A stretch of 64,000 nt of DNA from Helicostylum pulchrum (lineage: Eukaryota > Mucoromycota > Mucoromycetes > Mucorales > Mucoraceae). Both the position numbers and the translations under genes were made by a program. This document shows, in pieces, positions 23,363 through 34,006 of the stretch. The DNA lies in contig JAIXMO010000011.1 of the NCBI GenBank assembly GCA_025677825.1, positions 345,001 through 409,000 of the forward strand, read 5' to 3'. The notes below the pieces were generated by a model that made no database searches, had not been told where the DNA came from, and saw only the letters and a list, made by a program, of their open reading frames with translations. How positions within the stretch are numbered: the first letter of the stretch is position 1; the number at the start of each line of letters is the position of its first letter.

Positions 23363-23783
23363 TTAAGCGTGACCTTCTCTTGAAGCGACTTTATAATTTG
23401 GAGAGGCTACAACATGATAAGAAGAAAGGTCCTTTTGTTCCTTTAACTTGAAATCGGATTTGGAGGTAGCGATAATAGCTAAAATAAATAATATAAATAT
23501 AAACAGTTTCAACGGGGTTTTTTGTTTTGTTTTGTTTGTTACCTTCCCGAATACCTTGTTCACCCGTAGCTAAAGTGCCAACGGGTAATTTGCCATTGAC
23601 GGTAAGAGTTTTTAACTGTTTAACAAGTTCTGGGTGTTCTTTCAATACAGTGTATGATCTTGACATCTTTCCAATAGCCAATACTTTTCTCTTGATGATT
23701 TGTCTGCGATGAGCATCTAATGCTTGTTGATTTTCTTTAGTATAACTGTCTTCAAAGGTGTTGTTGATAATAGCAAGAGACAT
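23363..23783 (-). CDS. Orphan calcineurin A C-terminal tail protein
   Basis: Two exons (23543-23783, 23363-23478) give 118 residues from ATG 23783. The core HRRQIIKRKVLAIGKMSR, followed by YTVLKEHPELVKQLKTLT and GKLPVGTLATG, matches the calmodulin-binding helix and the segment after it in the calcineurin A (PP2B catalytic) C-terminus. The phosphatase domain and most of the B-subunit helix are absent. The neighbouring minus-strand gene upstream is Bud31, so this is not the last exon of a nearby phosphatase. If expressed, it could bind Ca2+/calmodulin without catalytic activity and so act as a sink or decoy. That role is inference. The leader is A/T-rich and the splice sites are good. Confidence 0.7.
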
Positions 23784-24093
23784 TTTGTTATAATAGTAGT
23801 AGTAGTATAGATAAAATAAATTAAAGAAAGTAAAGTAAAAATAAAATAAAAAAAGAAACCCGTATTTATAATAAAAAAAACTCTCCTCCCCACCCCCCCT
23901 TAAAATATGCATTAAAACACAGAAGAGTTGGATTTATCCTTTTCAAAAAACTGGAAGTTTGAGAACATTCTTGTCCTATTTCTTGAGCCGATCAGCTGTA
24001 ATCCGCATTCAAGCAATTCTAGAGCTTCTATTGTTTCCTTCTATTATATATTATATACGATTTTATTATACTTTTTTTTTTTTTTTTTTTTTT

Positions 24094-24682
24094 TTAATCA
24101 CCACTAGCACAACCTCTGCAACCACAGTGTACACATTCAACCATCTTTCCATCTTCCAACTTTTCTTTTGGTACTCTACAGATACATGTTGTACCAAAAT
24201 TCGTATCCTTTGGTTGAATGCAACGCAGACAACAAAGCTTTTCGAATCCAGACTATATCATATAAACTTATTAGCAAAACATTTTGATATATAACGCAAA
24301 GTATTATTCACCTTCTTCCATTTAGCAATAAGGTTGGCATCGGCATATTTATTTTTAATCAAGTAATCATATAGATCTCGTGAGATTAACTTTCTCTTAT
24401 AATAGAGATCGTAAATATAACGTGAACGTTGATGATGAATACGGAATACTGGCCATGTCGTTTCGACAATACGCTTTCCTTCATGAGACTCATTTTCAAC
24501 TATACTAATTCATTTAGTTAAAAATATCTTGATTCCCTTTTTTCTCCCTCTCTTTGTTTTGTTTTTTTCCTATTTTGCCTTTTACCTTCTTTCATTTTTT
24601 TAGCAAATTCTTCTAAAGTAGGCTCAATCTCATCAAACCCTTCAGGGGCACGTTTCGTTCTAGTGGTTCTAATCTTTGGCAT
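24094..24682 (-). CDS. BUD31: Bud31/G10 splicing factor
   Basis: Three exons (24586-24682, 24312-24499, 24094-24252) join in phase to 147 residues, about the usual length of the family. It begins [20 protein letters not shown], the conserved G10 start, continues with [19 protein letters not shown], and ends with the Cys-rich zinc-binding block ([20 protein letters not shown], then [10 protein letters not shown]). Bud31 is part of the spliceosome-associated NTC/NTR region and binds near the U2/U6 catalytic centre. A role in splicing fits this intron-rich genome. The gene is complete and intact. Confidence 0.96.
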
Positions 24683-26098
24683 AATGTTGTATGTGTTTGT
24701 TGAGTGATAAAAAAAAAAGATTTTCCCTTTTTTCACGTATCCCCCTTTCTTACTGGGAAAATTTTTAGGCTTTGATGACGTATAAGGTAATTTTGGTTGA
24801 CCGCACATCTTTTTTTAGTAGTGTACTGGATTTGGCATGATTGACATGGTACGTCCTTTTTTTTAATGAAAGGAGTAAGAATAAAGGAGTTTTTTGTTAT
24901 GTAAAGTATGCGTAATGATAGATGTTACTGCATTAGCATACAGAAAAAAAAATAGATCTCACCGCTTCATGACGTTGTGAGGCCTTTTATTATATTAAAC
25001 TTCTCTTTTCGGTAGTTTTTTACTTACACGGTGGCAATTTTTTTTTTTTTTTTTTTTTTTTTACGAAACGAGTGTTTTTGAAACAAGCCGAAACAGGTGT
25101 TAAAAAAAAAGCTAAGCAATCTTGTGTTTGTATACTAAAAAAATAATAAAAAATCGTGCCTCTATAAATTCTTCTGTTGTTTCAACTTGGCAACATTTTA
25201 TGCCATAATAATTATTATCATTTCATTCTTACGGCAGTCGCTATCCAAACCACAATTTGTTGTATTTTGTCTTCTTTTGTAGAGTTCATCGTTTATAAAA
25301 AAAAAGTGTGTACCTTGACCTGAGTTTTAAAGTAGAAAAGTTAGTTGTCGCTCATTGTGTGTTGTTTGTAAGTGGCGTAGAATTCGATTTGCAAATTAAA
25401 AAGGAACATTCTATTCAAAAAAAGGTTTATTCTAGTCTTGATTAAGCTTCTTTCTTCACCTCGTATGCTGCAATAAAAACAGTTACTCCAAAATATACGA
25501 AAAATTAAACACTTTTTTTTTTTTAGCGTGTATTGCGGGACACAACAACAAGTATAGATAAAGTAACTGGTATAGAACAAAAAAGTTAGATGGTATCTAA
25601 ATATTTAAAGGAGATGAGTTTCTCCCTCCCCCTTGCTCTAACTAGCAACTTTGAAAGTATGTAAAATTATGAACCTTTCTTTCTTTTACCATTTTACTGC
25701 ATCAATAAAAAGAATGCACACACACAGTGAACTATTAGAAGATATGGGTGCACCAAATAAAAAGTTTGTACGCATACTTCAATATTAAAAAGTAACAGGA
25801 CCCTTTAGTCAAATCAACTTTGCAGTGGCAGTGTACTCTTAAATGAGAATTAAAAAAAAAACCCTTTTTCCCTTTTATTTTTAGTTGCACAAGACGGACC
25901 TGTCAGATTTTTTTAGATACATTTAAATTTAATTAAAAATGACTTTTTTATACCTCTGCAAAAACGCGTATACATAAGGGAGTTTCTTTCTGTAGTAGGA
26001 CCTGTTTCACCAGTTTCTCAAATTCCCAAGGAAATTATTATTCCGTATTACGGTGGAATGTCCGCCACCAAAAAAAACACTTTTTTTTTTTTTTTTTG

Positions 26099-26142
<44 letters not shown>

Positions 26143-26196
26143 AACACTGGTGGCGCGCACTTTTTTCTTTTTTATAAAAAAAAAAACTTTCTTTAA
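24683..26196. other. Intergenic region with CA microsatellite
   Basis: About 1.5 kb without a supported gene between Bud31 (-) and the mitochondrial carrier (+). It is rich in homopolymers, for example T runs near 25036-25062 and 26083-26098, and has a pure CA repeat at about 26104-26141. Open frames here have no recognisable features. Promoters of both flanking genes must lie in it. Confidence 0.6.
26104..26141. repeat. CA dinucleotide microsatellite
   Basis: A pure CA run of roughly 19 units, about 60 bases upstream of the mitochondrial carrier start. Length is likely to vary between strains and it could affect promoter spacing. Confidence 0.9.
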
Positions 26197-27120
26197 ATGT
26201 CTAATGAAACAATCATTGATGGTTATTACTTATTCGCCTCCAGTATAGCAGCTCTTGTAGCTCGAACCATAACTCATCCACGTAATAAACAAAACAAAAA
26301 CAATACCAAAAAAAAGTGTCGTTAACTAACAAAACCCCCTCTCATAGTGGATACAATTAAAACTCGGATACAAACAAGTTCAAAAGGAACCAACTTACTA
26401 AAGCAAGTGATATTTCCTACAAATGCACATAAACTGACTTCACTGTACCGAGGCCTCCCCGTGACACTACTATTTTCCGTACCTGCTTTATCCGTCTACC
26501 TCACCTGCTACGAATCCACCAAACAAGTCCTCGACCGCCATTACCACATTGACCGCCACTCCGTCTACAGTCATTTAATTTCAGGTTGCTTTGCAGAAGT
26601 AGCCGCAGGTACTTTATTCACGCCTATGGAAGTATTAAAAAACAGACTACAGACACAACGCGGCGAATCCAACAACCGCGTGCTCATCTCTCATATCTTT
26701 AAACAAGAGGGTATACGAGGCTTCTACCGAGGCTATGTGATGGGATTGGTTGTATTTGTACCTCATTCCATGGCTTACTTTGTGACTTATGAGAAATTAA
26801 AACAATACTTTTTACATGACAAATCGAATAAGTTTCACATGTACATGCTGTGCTCCAGTCTGGCAGGTGTCACCAGTATAATGGTATCCACGCCCTTGGA
26901 TATCATAAAGACAAGATGGCAAATATCCGCGGCAGAATACGGGAAACAGTACCGTCTAGGCCCAATGTCCATCGCCACACAAATGATGCGTGAAGGAAAG
27001 GGTGCCTTTACACGCGGCCTCTGGGCTCGTATTGCTTGGGGTATACCCACCACCACCATCAGCATGACCGTATTTGAACTATTAAAAGATAATAAAAATA
27101 CCCTTTTCCCCCCTTCATAA
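26197..27120 (+). CDS. Mitochondrial carrier family (SLC25) transporter
   Basis: Two exons (26197-26281, 26348-27120) give 285 residues. The intron falls inside the first signature, joining to PLDTIKTR. The second and third signatures are PMEVLKNR and PLDIIKTR, so all three carrier repeats are present. Second-half motifs such as GLYRG/GFYRG appear as SLYRG, GFYRG and FTRGL. Six membrane helices are expected in the inner mitochondrial membrane. The substrate cannot be read from these motifs. Length and repeat structure are complete. Confidence 0.9.
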
Positions 27121-27290
27121 AAAAAAAATTTCCTTTTGCATTCTTTACACACATCAAACAAAAAACAAAAACAAAAAAAGTGGGAATGTAAAACATTAAT
27201 AATTTATTTATTTTTTGAAAAATCTATTGCATATATGAATATAGGAAATAAGAGAGAAAATGGGAATGTGGTTTTAAGGGAATAATTGTT

Positions 27291-28411
27291 TTAAAGAAGG
27301 TTGAATGCTACAAACATAACAGCTCCAATTGTAGCGCCAACACTAGCACGGACCAAGTTTGCACTTGATTTAGCTACTTTAGCACTACCTGCTGAAGCGG
27401 ATGCTTGGGCACCAGCACCACCAGCAGAACTTGCACGAGGAAGGCCAGAGGGTCCACCAGAGAAAGATAATGAAAGCCCACTAGGTCCAGCAGCAACAGA
27501 GGATGCAGACGCACGCACAGAGGCAGATGCACTGGCCTTGATCTTACCCATATCCTCAGCAGCTTCAATTGTGTCTTCTTCTTCATTTTCTTCAAGCTCT
27601 GCATCCTTTTCTTCACCAGCAGAAGCAGGTTCGCTCACTTCTTCTTCAGCATCTTTATCTGCAGCTTCTTTATCAGCATCTTCTTTATCAGCATCTTCTG
27701 CAACTTCTTTATCATCAGCTTCTTTATCTGCTACTTCTTTATCGTCAGCTTCTGTATCTGCTGCTTCTTTATCGTCAGCTTCTTTATCTTCAGCAACTTC
27801 TTTGTCAGCGGCACCAGCTTCTTTGTCTTCAGCATCAGCTTCTTTATCGGCTCCCTCCTCAGATGCTTCATACTTTGCAGGTTTACCAGCAGCAGATTTA
27901 CCAACGGTAGCAGGCTTAACAGTAGCACCGTGTAATGGATTAGCAGAAGCGTTTTTATCAACGGAGGCTTCAGTGACTTTTTTATCGGTAGAGGCTTCTT
28001 GAGCTTCACCAGCAATATCTTCATTTTCAGGGTCTTCGGGCTTCTCAGGACCTTCTTCTTTTTCAGGCTCTTCAACACCAGCAAGCTTGGCAATGGGCTT
28101 GGCTTCTTCGTAGTTTGTGTTGGCAGATAAATCACTCTCTGTGTCATCCTGAGTGACGTCGTCTACAGTCTCTTCGTCTAAAATGTCGGGATTAACATCT
28201 GAATTGTCTTCGACACCTTGAGGTGTTGCTTGGAGACCTGGGTTGCTAGATGCAGCAGCAACAGCGGAACTGTCCATAGCAGGGGGAGCAGCTTGTACTA
28301 AATTTAAAAAATAGTTAATATAAAAAAAAAGGGGGGAACCATTATGGTGTTGTCCTTACCCTGAACTAAAAGGGTTGCAATGGCAACAGCAAGAAGAGTT
28401 TTAGTATGCAT
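27291..28411 (-). CDS. Acidic repeat-rich GPI-type cell-surface protein
   Basis: Two exons (28360-28411, 27291-28297) give 352 residues. Exon 1 and the first codons of exon 2 encode a signal peptide (MHTKTLLAVAIATLLVQVQA). The body is very rich in Asp, Glu, Lys and Ala, with a degenerate unit such as DKEADDKEVA repeated many times around residues 170-235. A Ser/Ala-rich stretch follows. The C-terminus ends in a hydrophobic segment (VGATIGAVMFVAFNLL) without a basic stop, as expected for a GPI-attachment signal. It is probably wall- or membrane-anchored. Repeat number is likely to vary. No enzymatic domain is seen. Confidence 0.8.
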
Positions 28412-28959
28412 ATTGGTTATATATAGAGTGTTTTTTTTGAAAAAGAAAAAAAAGCTCAAGTTTTTTTTTATAAGAAACAAGGAAAGAAAGAAGAAGATAG
28501 GTTGTAAGATCAGAAATGTCTTGTAGGATTATATATCTTTTTTTTTTTCGTTACGATTCAATTTTTTTTTTTTTTTTTTTTTACATTTGGTATGCTGTTA
28601 CTGTTTGGTATGTTATTGTTTAAAATTATAGGTTAGGGTTTGAATCTAAACAATGGATCTGCCCTCATTCCATACAAAAAAGATTTTTCCTCCGTTTTTC
28701 CCATATTTTATAATTTTTATTAAAAAAAAAAAGTTAAGGGGGGGGTTGTGTATACAGAAATACGACAGCACTGTAGTATCTTTTTTTTTTTTTTTTTTTC
28801 ATGCGCGTTTATTATTTTTGGATGGTTGGAATTTATATAATACCGTTAACAATGTTTGGTTTAAAAAGTATAAACAAAACCGATCAAAGTAAAAAAAAAA
28901 AATTTGCACGTGCACAAAATGGGATAACTTTTTAATTAAACTTTTTTTAAAAATATATT
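28412..28959. other. Intergenic region rich in T-tracts
   Basis: No gene supported. Several T runs (28562-28582, 28781-28799) and a G run (28739-28745) occur. It contains the promoter of the surface-protein gene and the 3' end of the reticulon gene. Confidence 0.55.
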
Positions 28960-30096
28960 TTAGGATAATTGTTGTTGCTCGTTGTCATTGATAGATTTCT
29001 GTAATAAAAAGGCAACAGCTTGACGATAGAAGGCAATAGAATACTGTTGTACCAACCCAGTATACTGTTCAGCGCACACCTTTGTTTTGGCAACACCTGT
29101 ACGGATACATTCATCCACACACTCCTGATGCTCCTCATAATAATAAGGTACTGTAAATATCGCAAGTACAAACAAACCAAAAAAAATCTTGCTTGCAATA
29201 AAACTAGTTGCAAAGTAAATAAATCCGGACAAGAGACATGCGACCCCAGTCGTCTTCGTATCTTGCACATAGACGATTTTAGCCGTCGTTTGTACACCCA
29301 GTTCAAGTAAATCTACTAATTTATGAATATAGTAGTCTACCAATTCACGAGACACAAGTTCTTTGCTATGGTTATCGATATGAATACTTTAAAAGAGAAA
29401 AAAAAAATTAGAATATTTTTTTCTTAAAAAACGCGAAGTTTTTTTTTTTTTCCTTACTGGTATGGATGAATAAGCTCTGGTACAGGTAATCCGGTCCAGA
29501 TGGATCGAATAAAATTATAAGAATTGACAAAAATTAAATTGAATCCGGTCAGGATTGTAAGAGTTCCTGCACATACGTATAATAATGAGTAATACCGCGT
29601 CAAAATTAATGTCGATAGAATGCCCGAAAGTACAATAGCACTACGACCTGGGATTTCCCAATAGATTAAATCCATCAACTCGAAATAAATCAACATGGCT
29701 ACATCTAATTTTTTGTACATGTGAGCAGAGCGAGCGCATTTTTTTTTAATTTTGACAAGTGTGTGAACTTACCGTTTTGCTTTTGATGTTCGTCTTGTAC
29801 CATGACGAGTGTTTCACCCTTTTCTTGCGACATACCATCTTGAAAGTTAGTAGGTGATACAGGTCTTAACAAGTCGGTAGAATCAGAAGGTGTCAAGGGT
29901 TGCTGCTTATTTAAAACTTTTAAGCTACTAACCAAGTCATCTTGTGATAACTGAGGAGAAAGAGCTAAATAGTTGCCGTGTGTGTTAACATTGATTCATC
30001 TTTTTTATATACTATGTGTATGCATAACTTACGAACTTGATGGTTTTGATACTTGTTACTCAAGTTGAAGGATTTTGTATTTAATGTTGCTGTCAT
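28960..30096 (-). CDS. Reticulon-like ER-shaping protein
   Basis: Four exons (30033-30096, 29773-29964, 29458-29704, 28960-29386) join in phase to 309 residues. After a polar N-terminal region (about 100 residues) come two long hydrophobic hairpins typical of the reticulon homology domain, the first starting DLIYWEIPGRSAIVLSG and the second around GVACLLSGFIYFATSF, separated by a polar loop of about 65-70 residues. The segment LFVLAIFTVPYYYEEHQE is also typical of reticulons. Reticulons wedge into the ER membrane and stabilise tubules. The C-terminus ends in Gln-rich sequence. The gene diverges from sulfiredoxin, sharing the 600-base region between them. Confidence 0.85.
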
Positions 30097-30696
30097 TTTA
30101 TGTTTTAGATGCGAAAAAGAGAAAAGAGATAAAAAAACAGAATAGAGCCTTCAGCCCACCGAGAAATATATAGCATGTTGTTTTAAGGAGTTTTTTTTTT
30201 TTTTTTACCGTTTTGGTTATAAGGAGTTACTATTTTATTTGCGACAATAAAACGGCTTATTGTTTCATGCCATATAACGCCAACATGAGGTGGTCTGATA
30301 ACAATTGTATATATTAAACAAGATCATCCCCTCTTTTTTTTTTTAATATATGACGGATTTATAAATGAGGTGTTAATAGATGATTATAGCATGATATAAA
30401 TGCATGAGGTTTTCTGTTTCGTAAGTAAGAGTGGCGGTTTAGGAAACAGATTTACTAAACAATTTTTAATACCTTCTCCTTTTTTTCTTATAATTTTTCT
30501 TTTTTAAGTGTTTGACAAATACACTAATCAACAAATATAGCACCAGCTTTGTTATTGGCTGGGGTCTCTGCTTATGTATCCTTTTCATAATTGGATATTC
30601 TGATTTCGAAATTATACAAAAAGATATTTAAATTAAAAAAGGGTTTTTCTAAAAAAAACGTTTTTTTTTTCTCGAATGATTAGAAATATAATTAAA
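30097..30696. promoter_or_regulatory. Divergent promoter region (reticulon / sulfiredoxin)
   Basis: Six hundred bases between two divergent start codons with no gene of its own. It is AT-rich with T runs near 30190-30206 and 30331-30346. No specific binding site can be assigned; because sulfiredoxins are usually stress-induced, a stress element would be expected here, but I do not see a convincing one. Confidence 0.4.
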
Positions 30697-31188
30697 ATGT
30701 CAAAAGTAGATAATTTTTCAATCCATGGAAATTCAGTAAAAGAGGTAAACAAATAAATATTTTGTGTAAAAAAAAAACAATTATAATTGGTTTAAACTGA
30801 CGATTTGTTTAAGGTGTTCGATGTACCTATGTCAGTTATCAATAGACCTATTCTATCTCAATTAGACAAGGAAAAAGTCGAGCATATGAAAAAAGTCTTA
30901 CAAATACCAGAGAGAGAAAATGAACTGACACCTATTGTAAGTTAACTTTTTTTCTGCACGTACATAATTTTTTTTTTTTTTTTTCTTGACAAAAGTATGT
31001 GTCATTGTATATAGGACGTACATCACGTGCATCATAAAGGTCAAGATTATTACTTTGCGTTTGGTGGATGTCATCGCTGGGCAGCAAGTAAAGAATTAGG
31101 CAGAGAAACAATTCGAGCTAAATTAATCGAAACTCCCGCCAGTGTGATCAAAACCTATCTTGGGTCTTCTTCACCCTTCAAAGAATAA
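30697..31188 (+). CDS. SRX1: Sulfiredoxin
   Basis: Three exons (30697-30744, 30814-30936, 31015-31188) join in phase to 114 residues, close to the family length. The catalytic motif FGGCHR is at residues 73-78, with the active Cys at 76, inside YYFAFGGCHRWAA. The N-terminal VFDVPMSVINRPI is also typical. Sulfiredoxin uses ATP to reduce cysteine-sulfinic acid in 2-Cys peroxiredoxins, restoring them after oxidative stress. The gene is complete. It converges with the SGNH lipase gene, with only 75 bases between the stops. Confidence 0.96.
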
Positions 31189-31263
31189 TTTTTTGTGTAA
31201 CTTGTATATATATAATAAATGATAATAAGTTTATTTAAATAATAATTGGAGGTTCTTTTTCGT

Positions 31264-32837
31264 TCACATTATTCTTTGGTATGTCTTTAATCTGTCATGT
31301 TCAGTAGGACAAAATACAGGACGAGAAGCATTAAATACATCAATACGAGCCTTTTTATCTTTGGATAAATATAATTGGTTCCAAAGAGCTTTTGATAAAT
31401 AAGTATATCCGACTGTATTTGGATGATACCCGTCTACATTACTAGATTACACATATATATATAAGAAAAAGTTTTAGAGCTTGTGAAGAATAAAAGGAGA
31501 GAGAGAATTTTTTTTTTACCTTAGTGAATGAGGAGGAACAGTTGATATAATGGGATTCATGGGTTGGAATACGACAGAAACATTCTTTCGGACTTTGCCT
31601 TCAAGTGGAGCTATCAAATCATTAAAGACTGATCCACTTAATTCTTCGGCAACTTCAGCTAACACACGGTTATATTCTTTTACTCTTTCACCGATAAACT
31701 TGATACCGCCATCAGGATGTCTGCAACAATAGCATTCAAAATTAAGTAAATCCGTAGTGTTGCCTTGGAACCTCTTTTTATAGCCTGGCACTTTATCTGT
31801 TATATGAATTAAATCATTATACTGCATAATACCAACTACAAAACGACAAATTTTTTTTTAGAAAAAACAGAAACTGATGCGATATGATGACATACATACT
31901 TATATTGACAAGCGCATAGTCAACTTTTTCAAAAAGTCGAATTAAACTATTCTTTACGTTGGCTTTGTATTGTTCTGCAGATTTACCAGGTAGACAAGAA
32001 ATGGAAGCGTCGTTGAATCCAATGAATAGATTGACAAGTTTCCAAGAGGTAGCGAATTCTGTATGTAAGCCAATTTGTTCAATTAAGTAATCTACTTGTT
32101 CAGGTAACTCGTTACTTGTTGCCCCTGACTGTGCTGCATTAAGAAAATCAACACTTGGACTAACAGAAAAGATAGATGTTTAGCTTTTTTTTTTCCATGC
32201 TGTTTATCAACTATAAAAAAAAGTATAAATAAAAAAAAAGTACTTACTCATGTCGACTATCAAGACAAAAAAACGTTTCTGCATATACTTGTTTAGTTTA
32301 CATATTTTTTCTCCCAATGATAATTTTTTTTTACCTTTACATAATCTTGCGGGTTTATCACCGATAGAAGATCCGTACAAATCTGGTTGGAATTTCTTAA
32401 AGTAGTTTGCTAAAGTAGCAGCCCCTTTATCCTAATTATGCAAAAGTAAAAAAAAAGTTAGCACTGAAAAGTGTTTTTTAAGGGGGGAGAACTCTCTTAC
32501 ACCGCCCATAATCCAACTAAGGCCTCGGTATTCTACAAATTGATCATTTGTCAAGTAAGTAGTATTGACGTTCTTTGCTACGAGACCAGCAGTGACACTA
32601 AAGAAAAGAAAAAAACGCTTTTTAGTAAAAATGATCAAATGTTTATAAAAATAGAAAAACCTACCTATCACCCAAGGCAGCGATCACTCTGATATCATCT
32701 GCCCTCAGATCATGTACGCTTTTAGGCGGGCTATGATGAGGAATAGGTGGGCATTCAGATATATGGTTGGCAGTTAGTGAAAATACACTGTTAAAAAGAA
32801 TAGCAATACAAGTAGTAAAGAGTAATACACGGCTCAT
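31264..32837 (-). CDS. Secreted SGNH/GDSL lipase (phospholipase B-like)
   Basis: Seven exons (32665-32837, 32501-32597, 32335-32431, 32248-32278, 31900-32159, 31520-31835, 31264-31441) join in phase to 383 residues. A signal peptide (about 1-20) is followed by block I GDSVTAG with the nucleophile Ser at 58, the Asn block GFND, and the C-terminal catalytic pair in NVDGYHP (Asp 328, His 331). The segment FLNAAQSGATS is typical of the phospholipase B1-like SGNH group. It probably cleaves acyl esters of phospholipids outside the cell or in the secretory pathway. Exon 4 has only 31 nt, but its inclusion is required to keep the frame and supplies DSRHD. Confidence 0.87.
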
Positions 32838-34006
32838 TTGTGGTAGACAGAATGAAACTTTTTTTTGGATGGTGGCAAAATGAATAATGTAAGTTGAAAT
32901 AAAAAAGAGGGATTTATCTAAATACACAAACGAAAGGCGTGTCTTATACTCCTCTAAAAAAAAGAACTCCTAAAGACTTTTCCCCCTTTTTTTTTTACAT
33001 CTTTTATATAGAGTCACTTTTTTTTTCCCCTGTATATGTTTTCTAGACTTTTCGTTTAGTCAGAATACAAAAAGAAAGTGAAGGAATGAAGTATTTTCTA
33101 AAAAAAAACAGAGTTTCCCTATTAATTGGAGAATGGTCTTTATTGCAATTCCCTATCATGATATACAGAATAGGACATAAAATACCGGAATAAAAAGTCT
33201 AAATTTACCGAATTAACACTAACAAAACTATTTTAAAGGCTGCATGTTCCTTTAAAATGATGCGCAAAACTGGGTTTTAAAAAGCGTTCGAAGAAAGGTA
33301 TATACGGCCTAGCTTTTTTGCATTAAATCAATCTTTTTTTTTTCTTGCGAAATATAGTCTAGAAGGGAAATATTGTTGTTAAATGAGGTATGTAGAGTGG
33401 AACCAACATGTCATGCGCTGAGAAAAACCGAAAAAAAAAATTTTTTTTTGTCTAATTATGCAAAACTGAACTATTTCACATGATACCAAAGTCTAATGCT
33501 TTTAAACCCGTATTTAGGAATTAAATGGTGATGGGAAAAAAATAAATAGGTACAAAGAGAAGCGGAGGATTAAAAAATAAACAATAGTGGTTTATCCGTA
33601 CGTACTTCCCAAATCACACTCTACAAGTAAATATGAAACTACATCGTCAATATTAAATGCATATATCTTTGAAAAAAATGCATACATATCAAGCCAACAT
33701 AAAGTTCCTGTTTATTATATTTCAACAAGATGAAGGACCTTACATGTAACACAGGTTGGGGTAACATATTTAGTATGTTGGACTGCTATAAAATGAGAAT
33801 GAAACAGAGAAACTTGTGCTGAAAAAAAAAAAAAAAAAAAGAGTACCTGAAGGTTTTATTGACTCATCTTAATCGTGCCGATTTTGTATTTTTCCTTCCC
33901 CACTGCTTTTTTTCTAATGAATACATAATAAACACTATTTCAAATATAACCTTTCTTTTTCTTTTCTTCTTCTTTTTTTAAACACCAACACACATAAATA
34001 ATAAAA
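32838..34006. other. Intergenic region upstream of acyl-CoA oxidase
   Basis: About 1.2 kb with no supported gene, between the divergent lipase (-) and oxidase (+) genes. It is AT-rich with short A/T runs, and pyrimidine-rich immediately before the oxidase ATG. Carbon-source control of the oxidase would be expected here, but no site can be named. Confidence 0.5.

Noticed and set aside
27301..28002. Plus-strand Ala/Ser-rich frame of 233 codons
   Set aside because: Complement of the acidic repeat protein; composition follows from the repeat codons.
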